DNA from: Campylobacteraceae bacterium
GTDB taxonomy: Bacteria; Campylobacterota; Campylobacteria; Campylobacterales; Campylobacteraceae
Reading direction: 5' to 3'
Length of the DNA: 64,000 nucleotides
Assembly (NCBI GenBank): GCA_031263195.1
Contig: JAISGD010000024.1
Location: 62,001-126,000 of the forward strand
Part shown: in pieces, positions 45,012-54,280 of the stretch
Layout: every line of letters starts with the position of its first letter
Position numbering within the stretch: the stretch's first letter is position 1
Notes under the pieces: generated by a model
The model's input: only the letters and a program-made list of their open reading frames with translations
What the model was told of the DNA's origin: nothing
The model's database searches: none
Position numbers and translations under genes: made by a program

Positions 45012-45239
45012 ATTTTAGTATTATTAAGGAGTAGATTAATACATGTAGCTACTATTTTTATAGTTGAAATGTATGAGAATTTATCCGCTATAATGTGTTT
45101 TTTGAATTTTATGTATTTAGCCTGCGAAAAACGTGGTAAGAAGTAATCCGTTTTCTCCATCATCGCGAACTGTCAAACAGTACGGTATCCAAACTTCGCT
45201 CGCACAAATATTTCATTTGAAAGCTTACGCAGAACAGCC

Positions 45240-45824
45240 CTACTTTAACAAGTCGCTTTCAAACATAGACGCGGGGGATATGACAGTTTCGTTCATGGGA
45301 ATATTATCGCCATAACGCTCTTTTAATTTCGCTTTAACTATGTCGGAACTTAAGTCAAAATCGCTAAGTTGTTGCAATTTCCCAATCTCTATATCAGCAC
45401 CTCTTTTGTATATCTTCCATACAAGCTCTGAACAATAGATTTTTTCATCACTCCAGCCAAATGCCAAATCATAAGCTTTGCCTTCAAGTTTTTTACTCTC
45501 CTCTTTTATCTTTATCAATGTTTGCGTATTTAAAATACTATTTGCATTCTTAAGCCTTTTTATCACATATTTTTCACCTTCACCTCGTTTTATCCATTCG
45601 TTAAGCGGCGTCATTTTGACAGTTTTTGCCGCTTCAAATACATAAAATTTACCATCCTCTTTAAAGATAATTCCTACATGTGAATATTTGGATTTTGTAG
45701 CAAGTTGAATGGCTTTACTTTGACTCGAGAGTGAAGTTTGGAAGATAATATCTCCCTCCATTATCTCACCATAAGAAAACGAAACGGATATCAAAATCCA
45801 CAAAAGCGTTGTTTTTATTTTCAT
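45240..45824 (-). CDS. YiiX/YebB-like NlpC/P60-type cysteine peptidase
   Basis: 194 residues with a signal peptide (TTLLWILISVSFSYG). GDIIFQTS, KYSHVGIIFKE (catalytic His) and KIYCSELVWKIYKR (catalytic Cys) are the permuted papain-fold motifs of the YiiX family; NNN-P-like ISPASMFESD ends it. Predicted to act on the envelope, perhaps on peptidoglycan or lipid-linked peptides; the substrate is not known. Four bases separate it from the upstream comM-like gene. Confidence 0.8.
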   Translation of the reverse strand: MKIKTTLLWILISVSFSYGEIMEGDIIFQTSLSSQSKAIQLATKSKYSHVGIIFKEDGKFYVFEAAKTVKMTPLNEWIKRGEGEKYVIKRLKNANSILNTQTLIKIKEESKKLEGKAYDLAFGWSDEKIYCSELVWKIYKRGADIEIGKLQQLSDFDLSSDIVKAKLKERYGDNIPMNETVISPASMFESDLLK

Positions 45825-45828
45825 CTTT

Positions 45829-47349
45829 TTACTGCCTATGTCTAAACTTTAGAGACTTTAACATGTGAGTTTTATTTATCAAATCAGCGCCTTCCAAATC
45901 AGCTATAGTACGCGCTACTTTTTTTAATTTGCCAATACCTCTATGCGACAATCCAAAACGTATGGCGGCATTTTTCAAAATCTCTTTTGCTTCGTCACTT
46001 AGAACACAAAATCGCTCTATCGAATTATCGTCCATTTTACCATTTAACTCTTTTTGTCCGCGCTTTTTTTGAGCGACAAAAGCTTTTAAAACATTCGCAC
46101 GCATCTGTTTTGAACTCATACTCGATGTATCATCAACTCCGCTTTCGTCCATTTGCACATATATATCTATTCTATCAAGCAGCGGAGCTGAAATTTTGGC
46201 TTTGTATTTTTGGATATCCGTATCTGAGCATTTACAAGGTTTAGTATTGCTAAACAAATTTCCGCAAGGGCATGGATTTTGAGCGGCGGCAAATAGAAAT
46301 TTTGTCTCGTAGCAAATCTTTGAATTTACGCGTGAAATCAAAACTTGTCCGTCTTCAAGCGGTTCTCTTAAACTTTCCAATACCTGTTTTGAAAAATAGG
46401 GAAATTCGTCAAAAAATAAAATTCCATTGTGAGCTAACGCTACTTCGCCGATTTTCGCGCCAAAATTACTTCCGCCTCCAAAGATTGATGGACGCGACGA
46501 GGTGTGATGCGGTGCGCGAAAAGGACGCAATTTTTTAAAAATCGTATTCTCTCCGCTTAAAGATTTATTCGCCGCATTTTGCAAAATCTCATCAATCTCA
46601 AGCGGAGGCATAATATATAAAAGCCTCTTTATACTCATACTTTTACCGCATCCGGGACTTCCTTCCAAAAGCACGTTGTGCATTCCGGCTGCCGCTATCA
46701 TCATCGCTTCTTTCGCGTGCGCCTGTCCTTTTATATCAGTAAAATCCAATTCAAAATCATCATTTAAAATATATGTTTTATCCGCTATAACAACGCTATT
46801 TTGAAAGATTTTATGTTGATTTTTAGCAAGTTTGCTTTCGCGAAATTCCGTATTTTGAAAAAATTCCGTCGCCTCTTGCAAACTTTCTATGCCATAAACT
46901 TTGATATTCGGTATGGATGCCACAAGTTCCGCGCTCTCACTTGGCACTACAACTCTCAAATCCTTAAATCTGCTGGCAAGAGAGAGTACGATAGGGAAAA
47001 TAAATGCCGTGCCTTTAATCCTGCCGTCAAGCCCAAGTTCTCCAAAACAGTAAAAATCCTCAAAATTAACATTTGTTTTTTGCAAAGCGATTAAAAGTGC
47101 TGCGCCCAAATCAAAATGACTTCCATATTTTGGCAAATCCGAAGGAGAAAGATTTATCGTGATTTTCTGCGATGGAAATTTAAAATTTATACTGCCAAGC
47201 GCCGCTTTTATCCTGTCGCGAGATTCCTGTATGGATTGTTGCGCCAGTCCGACTATGGAAAACCCGGGAAGCGCGCGAACAAACGTTGATTCAACCTCAA
47301 CGCTATGAGCTATATTTGCTTCTAAAGTCGCGCAAAAAAGCCTTTTCAT
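45829..47349 (-). CDS. YifB/ComM-family Mg-chelatase-like ATPase
   Basis: 506 residues. N-terminal Lon-protease-like domain (VESTFVRALPGFSIVGLAQQSIQESRDRI; GELGLDGRIKG), AAA+ core with Walker A LLEGSPGCGKSMSIKRL and Walker B LFFDEFPYF, CPCGN zinc-like motif and the C-terminal LSHRGIGKLKKVARTIADLEG block. ComM is a branch-migration helicase in natural transformation, so this is a competence-related gene. Single start ATG behind AAGGG. It heads an operon with the YiiX-like gene and is divergent from the L,D-transpeptidase gene. Confidence 0.92.
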   Translation of the reverse strand: MKRLFCATLEANIAHSVEVESTFVRALPGFSIVGLAQQSIQESRDRIKAALGSINFKFPSQKITINLSPSDLPKYGSHFDLGAALLIALQKTNVNFEDFYCFGELGLDGRIKGTAFIFPIVLSLASRFKDLRVVVPSESAELVASIPNIKVYGIESLQEATEFFQNTEFRESKLAKNQHKIFQNSVVIADKTYILNDDFELDFTDIKGQAHAKEAMMIAAAGMHNVLLEGSPGCGKSMSIKRLLYIMPPLEIDEILQNAANKSLSGENTIFKKLRPFRAPHHTSSRPSIFGGGSNFGAKIGEVALAHNGILFFDEFPYFSKQVLESLREPLEDGQVLISRVNSKICYETKFLFAAAQNPCPCGNLFSNTKPCKCSDTDIQKYKAKISAPLLDRIDIYVQMDESGVDDTSSMSSKQMRANVLKAFVAQKKRGQKELNGKMDDNSIERFCVLSDEAKEILKNAAIRFGLSHRGIGKLKKVARTIADLEGADLINKTHMLKSLKFRHRQ

Positions 47350-47494
47350 TAATTTTGCCCTTTTTGTGTATGAGGTAATATTTTTAAAAGTGAGATTATA
47401 CCTATTTTATCGAAAAATTACACAATCTTTACCCTTGTGTATTTAATTGTAAAATTATAAATATTTATATAAAATGGCTGGCAAAGGATATCTT

Positions 47495-48241
47495 ATGAAA
47501 AATATCGTGGTTTTATCTCTATTGTTATTAGGATTTGTAATGGCTGCGCAAAACAGTTTTTTGGATGAGCAAAAAAGATATGAGCGAGTTCGTATCGCGC
47601 TGAAAGAAAAAAATGAACTTGTTTTAAAAAGCCTCTCTGACGCTACTTTAAATGCGGATAAACTTAACATACTGTTTGCGGCTTACAAAGATGAGGCTAT
47701 TTTGGAACTATACGCAAAAAATGAGGACGAGAACTCTTATCAACTATTGAAGCAGTATAATATTTTACAAAGTTCAGGCACTCTCGGACCAAAATCAAAA
47801 CAGGGCGACAAACAAGTGCCGGAAGGTTTTTACCAAATAGATCGCTTCAATCCGGTTAGTAGCTTTTATCTTTCTCTTGGAATAAACTACCCAAATACCT
47901 CAGATAAACTAAGAAGCGACGCTAAAAATTTGGGAGGCGATATATTTATACACGGTTCGTTTGTAACCGTGGGTTGCTTGCCGATGAGCGACGATAAAAT
48001 AAAAGAGATTTATCTGTATGCCGTGTTGGCTAAAAACGCCAACCAAACCAATATCCCCGTATACATTTTCCCATTTAAGATGAGTGATGAGAATATGTCG
48101 AAATTTACGCAAAAATATGCTAAATCAAAAGAGCTTCTTCTATTTTGGCAAAATCTTAAAATTGGTTACGATAAGTTTTCAAGTACAAAAACTAATTTAA
48201 AATTCAAAGCCAAAAAAGATGGACTATACTCGTTTGATTAA
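47495..48241 (+). CDS. L,D-transpeptidase (YafK-type YkuD domain)
   Basis: The track starts at 47474; ATG 47495, spaced from AAAGGA, begins a signal peptide (MKNIVVLSLLLLGFVMAAQ), giving 248 residues. The YkuD catalytic block is GGDIFIHGSFVTVGCLPMSDDKIKEIY, with His and Cys in place, and VPEGFYQIDRFNP is the YafK-like N-terminal block. It should cross-link peptidoglycan or act as a hydrolase in the periplasm. The upstream gap (47350-47494) is AT-rich and shared with comM. Confidence 0.86.
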   Translation: MKNIVVLSLLLLGFVMAAQNSFLDEQKRYERVRIALKEKNELVLKSLSDATLNADKLNILFAAYKDEAILELYAKNEDENSYQLLKQYNILQSSGTLGPKSKQGDKQVPEGFYQIDRFNPVSSFYLSLGINYPNTSDKLRSDAKNLGGDIFIHGSFVTVGCLPMSDDKIKEIYLYAVLAKNANQTNIPVYIFPFKMSDENMSKFTQKYAKSKELLLFWQNLKIGYDKFSSTKTNLKFKAKKDGLYSFD

Positions 48242-48271
48242 AATCACAAATTCATTCATGGATGTAAAAAT

Positions 48272-48592
48272 ATGATAAAAAAAGAGTTGTTGGCGCTATT
48301 GTTCATTGATATTATCGTTATCATCACAGAAATCATCGTCACTTATATTATATGGCTATGGATATCAAACGAAATACTGGCTATTATCTCGTTGCTTTCC
48401 ATTCCTCTAATTTTTCCAATTCTTGTTTTTGCTCTGGGCTATAAATATTTCAAATCAAAAAAATATGTTTGGATTAATCGCCGGCAAATATCGGTATTAG
48501 CGCTCATATTAAATTTTATGGCTACATATCATGCAGCTGTATATATCTCGTTTTGGTTTCAAATAAAAATATTGCATTTGCCATGGCAATAG
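48272..48592 (+). CDS. Small membrane protein, paralog 1
   Basis: 106 residues with three hydrophobic segments: about 8-28, 33-58 and 70-95, with a basic loop GYKYFKSKKYVWINRR between the last two. Similar throughout to 49006..49347 (KKEL.ALL..DI.VI, G.....K.K...WIN....SVL.L.LNF). Family unknown. The ribosome binding site is poor. The two paralogs may be a small accessory family of this lineage. Confidence 0.65.
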   Translation: MIKKELLALLFIDIIVIITEIIVTYIIWLWISNEILAIISLLSIPLIFPILVFALGYKYFKSKKYVWINRRQISVLALILNFMATYHAAVYISFWFQIKILHLPWQ

Positions 48593-49005
48593 ATAGATTC
48601 GCTTTTGCGCGAGGCTAAAAACCCGCTAAATTTAGATAAACAAGCCATACATGTAGATAAAAATGTGGGGTTTTAGAGAATTTGATAATGCTTTAATATA
48701 AAAATAGATTAAATAGGGCTATTTATAAATCTCTCAAACTCTTTTTGTTTTGCCTTTTTGTCAGAAATTTCAAATATAATATCTTCTATGCCATACACCC
48801 TGTGTTTAATACCAAAAAAACCCCAAAACAGACTGTTAAAATCTTTCACATCGCACCTCCTTTTGAATCAATAATAATCATTATTATACAACTTTTGTTT
48901 TTCTTGGTATTTGTTTCAATGGGATTTAATGTACAAAGAGCAGATAAAAAATTAAATAAAAATATTCTAAAAATTTATTAAGTCAAATAAAGCTATCATA
49001 CATGT
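48593..49005. other. Gap between the two paralogous membrane proteins
   Basis: 413 bases with a TACATGTA site at 48648 and another overlapping the next start at 48999. One weak ORF (48745..48981) is listed separately. No repeat-family unit. Confidence 0.45.
48745..48981 (+). CDS. Doubtful small ORF with one membrane helix
   Basis: 78 codons starting at TTG without a ribosome binding site; the part from ATG 48789 has one hydrophobic stretch (IIIIIIQLLFFLVFVSMGF) and a basic end. No family and no resemblance to the two flanking paralogs. It may be chance. Confidence 0.2.
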   Translation: MFCLFVRNFKYNIFYAIHPVFNTKKTPKQTVKIFHIAPPFESIIIIIIQLLFFLVFVSMGFNVQRADKKLNKNILKIY

Positions 49006-49347
49006 ATGAAAACAACGATTAAAAAAGAGTTAATATCGCTATTATCGCTTGATATTGCGGTTATTTTTATGAGTATTATCACTGTTTTTACCGCTTATAT
49101 CTTGTGCAAATTTGCAATGAATGAGAGTTTAACCTTTTTCTTAATGATCTTTACTCCGATTATTTCTCCCGCAATTTTTTTCATTATAGGTTATAGGCGC
49201 TTGAAGTTAAAAAATCTTCTTTGGATAAACCATTGGCTAATATCTGTACTGCTTTTGCTGTTAAATTTTATTGTAGTAGTTATAATTAACATATTCATTT
49301 CACTTCTGCTTCAAAATGATGTTATGCACATAATGTGGTGGTCGTAA
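49006..49347 (+). CDS. Small membrane protein, paralog 2
   Basis: 113 residues, three hydrophobic segments and the loop GYRRLKLKNLLWINHW, the same layout as 48272..48592. The start ATG is the last three bases of the perfect palindrome CATACATGTATG (48997..49008), and there is no Shine-Dalgarno sequence, so translation may be controlled or leaderless. Function unknown. Confidence 0.6.
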   Translation: MKTTIKKELISLLSLDIAVIFMSIITVFTAYILCKFAMNESLTFFLMIFTPIISPAIFFIIGYRRLKLKNLLWINHWLISVLLLLLNFIVVVIINIFISLLLQNDVMHIMWWS

Positions 49348-49504
49348 AAATATACTCTTTTACTTTGTTCAAAACATAAGCAAACGATTGGAACACGCCA
49401 TTTTTTTCTATTTATTGAAAAGATTAAATCGAGACATTTTATATCAATTTGTCATACATGTAGAGTTATCTATGAAAAACGAAACGCAATACCATATCTT
49501 TGAT

Positions 49505-49554
49505 GGCGGAGATTTAGTCATTTTATCAAACTATGCCACCAAGAAATCTCCGCC
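49505..49554 (-). terminator. Long-loop inverted repeat after the GLUG gene
   Basis: GGCGGAGATTT (49505..49515) and AAATCTCCGCC (49544..49554) are perfect inverse complements with a 28-base loop, 24 bases downstream of the lipoprotein stop on the minus strand. It has no clear U-run, so it may be a weak terminator or an mRNA-end protection hairpin. Confidence 0.4.
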
Positions 49555-49578
49555 AATCTCGATATAACCCGTTAAGTT

Positions 49579-50895
49579 TTACTCCCAATAAAGCTTAGGA
49601 TAACCATCTTCAGTCACTTGCCAAGGATTAGCGTCATCGTTGCCAAAATTCCAACCAAGTCCGCCTAATCCATCGCCATTTATATCGTCAGAATAAGTCT
49701 TTTGTGTTTGGAGTTCTGATTTAGTTTTTAGTACGCTGCCGCCTGCAACGCCTATCATATCCAAAACAAAATTGTTTTTTATCATGTTATTTGCCGTATT
49801 GACAGAACCGTTTTCCCCAACAATAGCGCCAAAATAAGATAATCCCTCAACCAAATTATTAATCGCGGCATTATTGGTGATATTAGACATATAATAAACG
49901 CGTCCCGCTATGCCTCCGACACTGCTTACTCCGCTAATATCGCCTTTAGCGTAACAATTATTTATAACGGCTTGTCTTTGAACATTTCCCGCGATACCGC
50001 CTACCCAAGAAGCTGCTCCCGAAACATTGCCGGTCGTATAGCTATCGGCTATTAACGCCGAACCTGCGGATATTCCCATTGGCGCGCCTTGTACGGTGCC
50101 CGCTATGCCGCCCACGCCATCCCATGCCCCATACACATTTGATGAACTATAACTGCGCGCTATTTTGGCGTCAGTATAAACAAATCCCGCAATACCACCT
50201 ACGCTATTTCTGCCGCTAATGCTACCTTTAGTATAACTGTTAGTAATCGTGGAATTTGTTATGATGCCCGCTATAATACCGACATAGTTATAGCCCTCTA
50301 CGCCCTCATCGCTTGTTTCAACGCCAAGATTTTTAATAACGCCATTAGAGACACTGCCAAATAACCCGTCATATTCGTTATTTGAGGCGGTTCTGTTCAT
50401 CCATAGCCCGCTGATAGTATGCCCGTTACCGTTTAATATGCCGCTAAACGGCGTATTGTAGTTACCGATAGAAACCCAACCTTGCGCGTCAAATCCACTG
50501 CTGTCTGTTAGCGCTATATCATCTGTTAGTATAAAATGACCTAACAAGTTAGTTCTGATATTATCAAGCCCTACTTGATCTGTTATCTCCACAACGCTTG
50601 CCGTTTCGTAAAAATTTATACTCTGATTTATGGTATAACTTTTTATCGCCGTACTCTCATTGGCTTTGTACCATACTCCGCCATCTATAGCTGCAAGATT
50701 AATGACCGTTGCATTTGTCGCTGATTGTGTACGTACTAGATCCAAATTACTATCGTAAAATGAAACCGTATAGTAGATTGAAGTGGTGGGAGAAGAAGAG
50801 CTATCGCTGTTACCTCCACAGCCTGCAAACAGGAGCGAAACAAAAGCTAAAAAAAGCGCATTCGCCAAAACCTTATCTGTTTTTAAAGTAAACAT
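49579..50895 (-). CDS. GLUG-motif surface lipoprotein
   Basis: 438 residues. Lipoprotein signal (FLAFVSLLFAGC) with a Ser-rich linker, a short N-terminal domain, then a right-handed beta-helix-like region. From about 165 there are at least four GLUG repeats of about 35 residues (for example NSVGGIAGFVYTDAKIARSYS and SSVGGIAGRVYYMSNITNNA). GLUG repeats occur in filamentous haemagglutinin-like and adhesin proteins. It ends YPKLYWE after an EF-hand-like DINGDGLGG stretch. AAGGA precedes the ATG. Single-gene unit on the minus strand; likely exposed on the surface. Confidence 0.82.
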   Translation of the reverse strand: MFTLKTDKVLANALFLAFVSLLFAGCGGNSDSSSSPTTSIYYTVSFYDSNLDLVRTQSATNATVINLAAIDGGVWYKANESTAIKSYTINQSINFYETASVVEITDQVGLDNIRTNLLGHFILTDDIALTDSSGFDAQGWVSIGNYNTPFSGILNGNGHTISGLWMNRTASNNEYDGLFGSVSNGVIKNLGVETSDEGVEGYNYVGIIAGIITNSTITNSYTKGSISGRNSVGGIAGFVYTDAKIARSYSSSNVYGAWDGVGGIAGTVQGAPMGISAGSALIADSYTTGNVSGAASWVGGIAGNVQRQAVINNCYAKGDISGVSSVGGIAGRVYYMSNITNNAAINNLVEGLSYFGAIVGENGSVNTANNMIKNNFVLDMIGVAGGSVLKTKSELQTQKTYSDDINGDGLGGLGWNFGNDDANPWQVTEDGYPKLYWE

Positions 50896-51363
50896 ACTAA
50901 ATCCTTTCCGTAAAATTTATTTGCAAAACTTTAACGAAAATATAATTCATAACGGTAACAAAAAGCGGTTGGTTTTGATAGCCTATTTGAAGGAGATTTT
51001 GTGATTAATTTGAAGTTGTATTTGGATTGATACGAATTTCGTATTAGTTTGACGCTATATAATGCTGTTCGTCATTTTATTACTTATCAATAGTGCATCA
51101 TATATATTTTTCATTTTATATTTAACTAAAAATATGAATGTTTTAAAATAGTCATAAAAAGTCATGCCAAAAAATTCTTTATATGCCATTTAAACGTCGA
51201 TTTTTACACTTTTTGCTCTATTTTTTCGAAATTTCTTGCTGTGTAAAAATGTAACATGCTAACCTTAAGTAATTCTAAATAATCATTTTTTCCACCAAGA
51301 AAGCTTTTTAAAAAGTTTTTTAAATATAATAGTAGATTAAATCCAACGCTTAAAGGTTCGCTG
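50896..51363. other. Gap holding the nuo promoter region
   Basis: 468 AT-rich bases between divergent genes. No gene and no repeat-family unit. The nuo -10 box is near the right end. Confidence 0.5.
51325..51330 (+). promoter_or_regulatory. -10 box of the nuo operon promoter
   Basis: TATAAT preceded by a run of T/A with AAGCTTTTTAAAAAGTTTTT, the periodic AT-rich region that replaces the -35 box in this phylum. The nuoA ATG is 33 bases downstream. Confidence 0.6.
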
Positions 51364-51753
51364 ATGAGTCATATGTCATTTGCTCACCCATATTTCGGGG
51401 CGTTTTTTTCTATGTTTTTGGCATTCTCTGTGTTTTTAGGCATAGTGCTGGCAGCACGCCGTATCAGTCGCACTCTTTGCGCTAAAGACGGTGAAAAACT
51501 CAAGCTTACAATATATGAGTGTGGATTTCCGGCGCTGAAACAACCGAACCGCATTTCTGTGCATTTCTATCTTTTCGCGCTCTTATTTATACTTTTTGAC
51601 GTTGAGATTGTTTTTATGTTCCCATGGGCTGTGAATTTTAAAGCTTTGGGTATTTTCGGCTTTGCGGAAATGATACTTTTTATAACGCTTTTGGCGATAG
51701 GTTTCATTTATGCATGGAATAAAGGAGCACTTGAATGGCACAACATCAAATAA
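51364..51753 (+). CDS. nuoA: NADH-quinone oxidoreductase subunit A
   Basis: 129 residues, three membrane helices. The family block [40 protein letters not shown] is complete. Inner-membrane subunit linking the hydrophilic arm to the proton-pumping arm of complex I. It overlaps nuoB by 19 bases. First gene of the nuo operon. Confidence 0.96.
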   Translation: MSHMSFAHPYFGAFFSMFLAFSVFLGIVLAARRISRTLCAKDGEKLKLTIYECGFPALKQPNRISVHFYLFALLFILFDVEIVFMFPWAVNFKALGIFGFAEMILFITLLAIGFIYAWNKGALEWHNIK

Positions 51754-52244
51754 ACTATTTTCAAAATGCCGCTCTGCCTGTGGCTGTCACTACGCTCGAT
51801 AAGATCGTGCAATGGGGCAGAAGCAACTCTTTTTGGCCTGCTACTTACGGGTTGGCGTGCTGCGCTATTGAGATGATGGCTTCAGGCGCGGGAAGATTTG
51901 ATTTTGACAGATTCGGGACGATATTCAGAGCCAGTCCGCGTCAAGCGGACGGTATTATTGTAGCTGGCACTTTGACAAAAAAACACGCACATTTAATGAA
52001 GAGGGTTTATGACCAAATCCCTGATCCGAAATGGGTTATTAGTATGGGAAGCTGTGCTAATACGGGCGGTATGTTCAATACTTATGCGACTGTACAGGGT
52101 GTTGATAGAATAATTCCTGTTGATATATATCTGCCAGGATGCGCGCCAAGACCTGAAACACTTCAATACGCCGTTATGCTTTTACAAAAAAAGATACGCT
52201 CCCAAAAGATGAGTAAGCAGTCCAAACCTAAAAGGCTTGTGTGA
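51735..52244 (+). CDS. nuoB: NADH-quinone oxidoreductase subunit B
   Basis: 169 residues. The N2 4Fe-4S ligands are in [25 protein letters not shown] and LPGCAPRPE. It carries the last iron-sulfur centre before quinone. The basic C-terminal tail ([17 protein letters not shown]) is short. Start ATG lies inside the nuoA end. Confidence 0.97.
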   Translation: MAQHQINYFQNAALPVAVTTLDKIVQWGRSNSFWPATYGLACCAIEMMASGAGRFDFDRFGTIFRASPRQADGIIVAGTLTKKHAHLMKRVYDQIPDPKWVISMGSCANTGGMFNTYATVQGVDRIIPVDIYLPGCAPRPETLQYAVMLLQKKIRSQKMSKQSKPKRLV

Positions 52245-53044
52245 TGCGAGAATATATAAATAAAAAAGATAATCAAAAAAAAGTCTATTTTAACGACAGA
52301 TTTAAAATGCCCAAAAAGCTTGATAGATTTGATGTAAACACCGACAAGGTTTTTAAGGATGATTTTGAGGCGCTTAGCGCAAAATTTCAAATAAACGACG
52401 CCTATATAGAGGCAGGGCAAATGGTTGTATGGATAGAGCCGGAAGACAACATAAAAGTGTTGAAATTTTTGAAAAATCACCTTTTTTATAACAATTTGAG
52501 CGAAATGAGCGCAGTGGATTTTTTGGCCAAGAGAGGAGAGTTTGAAGTATTTTATCAAATGCTCTCTATGAAAAAACGAAAAAGGTTGCGCGTAAAATTT
52601 AGCATTAAAGAGCAAGAAGAGATAAAAAGCGTGATTGATATTTATAAAAGTGCGGATTGGTCGGAGCGTGAAATGTACGATATGTTTGGGATAGTTATCG
52701 TTGGACATCCATATATGAAACGTATTCTGATGCCTGATGATTGGGTTGGGTATCCGCTTCGTAAAAGTTATCCGCTTCATGGGGATGAGAATGCTCAATG
52801 GTACGAGATAGACCATATTTACGGCAAAGAGTATAGAGATATTATAGGTCCGGAAATACGAGACAGTGCTATGATAGAAAAAGAGAATACAAGAGGATAT
52901 GCCAGAATCGGACGCGAAGTGCATTTTGGCGAACCATACAGTGAGGAACCGAGTAAAATCGGCGAGTATCAAGAAAGTGGAGGAGTAATGCTTGTTAAAA
53001 AGATAAAAAAATCCGCTTCAGTAACTCTCAAAAAAAGGCATTAA
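52241..53044 (+). CDS. nuoC: NADH-quinone oxidoreductase subunit C
   Basis: 267 residues. The signature [42 protein letters not shown] is clear; [20 protein letters not shown] begins the conserved domain. The basic N-terminal 70 residues are longer than in E. coli-like proteins. Hydrophilic-arm subunit at the quinone site. Overlaps nuoB by four bases and is followed by nuoD after one base. Confidence 0.93.
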   Translation: MMREYINKKDNQKKVYFNDRFKMPKKLDRFDVNTDKVFKDDFEALSAKFQINDAYIEAGQMVVWIEPEDNIKVLKFLKNHLFYNNLSEMSAVDFLAKRGEFEVFYQMLSMKKRKRLRVKFSIKEQEEIKSVIDIYKSADWSEREMYDMFGIVIVGHPYMKRILMPDDWVGYPLRKSYPLHGDENAQWYEIDHIYGKEYRDIIGPEIRDSAMIEKENTRGYARIGREVHFGEPYSEEPSKIGEYQESGGVMLVKKIKKSASVTLKKRH

Positions 53045-53045
53045 A

Positions 53046-54275
53046 ATGGCACAGCAGGCAAATAGATTGAAACCTTTTTTTGAAAATATCTCTTTTAGTA
53101 AAGAAGATGGTAATATGGTGGTCAATTTAGGACCGCAGCATCCATCTGCACACGGACAGTTGAGATTGATACTTGAACTTAATGGAGAAAAAATCGTCAG
53201 AGCACTTCCGGATATCGGCTATATGCATCGAGGTATTGAGAAACTTGCCGAAAATATGATATATAATGAGTTTATGCCTACAACCGACAGAATGGACTAT
53301 ATAGCTGCGACTTCCAATAATTATGGCTTTGCGCTTGCAGTTGAACGGCTTATTGGAGTTAAAGTTCCGCGCCGCGCGCAAGTTATCAGAATGATGCTCT
53401 TGGAGCTTAACCGTATCTCTTCGCATCTATTTTGGCTTGCTACTCACGCTCTTGATATCGGAGCTATGACAGTTTTTCTGTATGCTTACAGAGAACGCGA
53501 GTTTACTATGGATTTAATAGAAGATTATTGCGGTGCGAGATTAACACATAACTCTATACGAATAGGCGGTGTGCCTCTGGATCTGCGAGAGGGATGGCTT
53601 GAGGGATTAAATGAGTATCTGGATAAGATTCTTGAGGCTATTAAAACTTACGAAGGACTTTTAGACGAGAATAGAATTTGGCGTATGAGACTTGAGAATG
53701 TAGGCATACTGACGACTGAAGCAGCTCAAAGCTGGGGAGCTTCGGGCGTTATGCTAAGAGGCAGCGGCATATCGTGGGATATACGAAAAGAGGAACCTTA
53801 CGAACTTTATGACGAAGTGGAGTTCGATGTGCCTGTATCCGATACTTGCGACTGTTTCGGACGATATAAACTCTATATGGAAGAGATGCGCCAATCAGTA
53901 AAGATTTTAAGACAGCTAATTCCTATGCATGCACTGACAAAACCGCAGATTATGGCCGATGCACCCGAATTTATAAGTGCGCCTAAAGAGCAGATTATGA
54001 CGCAAAATTACTCTTTAATGCAGCATTTTGTTTTAGTAACGCAAGGTATGAAACCGCCTGTCGGCGAAGTGTATATTGCGACAGAATCCCCAAAAGGTGA
54101 ACTTGGATATTATATCAATTCACAAGGAGAGGCGTATCCGTACAGGCTTAAGATTAGAACGCCGTCATTTTGGAATTGCAGTCTTTTTCAAGAGATAATG
54201 CGTGAATCGTATCTGCCGGACGCTATAGCAATGATAGCAAGTTCTAATATTTTGCTTGGCGAAACGGATAGGTGA
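53046..54275 (+). CDS. nuoD: NADH-quinone oxidoreductase subunit D
   Basis: 409 residues. [36 protein letters not shown] and [35 protein letters not shown] are the family blocks; [18 protein letters not shown] is the C-terminus with the quinone-binding loop. Together with NuoB it forms the quinone site. Overlaps the next reading frame's GTG start. Confidence 0.96.
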   Translation: MAQQANRLKPFFENISFSKEDGNMVVNLGPQHPSAHGQLRLILELNGEKIVRALPDIGYMHRGIEKLAENMIYNEFMPTTDRMDYIAATSNNYGFALAVERLIGVKVPRRAQVIRMMLLELNRISSHLFWLATHALDIGAMTVFLYAYREREFTMDLIEDYCGARLTHNSIRIGGVPLDLREGWLEGLNEYLDKILEAIKTYEGLLDENRIWRMRLENVGILTTEAAQSWGASGVMLRGSGISWDIRKEEPYELYDEVEFDVPVSDTCDCFGRYKLYMEEMRQSVKILRQLIPMHALTKPQIMADAPEFISAPKEQIMTQNYSLMQHFVLVTQGMKPPVGEVYIATESPKGELGYYINSQGEAYPYRLKIRTPSFWNCSLFQEIMRESYLPDAIAMIASSNILLGETDR

Positions 54276-54280
54276 ACCAC

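Noticed and set aside
44978-45163. 61-residue minus-strand ORF upstream of the DUF4198 gene
   Set aside because: It lies over the operator and promoter region, has no ribosome binding site and no protein-like pattern.
52163-52972. Long 269-residue minus-strand ORF opposite nuoC
   Set aside because: Antisense shadow of nuoB/nuoC; rich in Phe and His, with no family motif.
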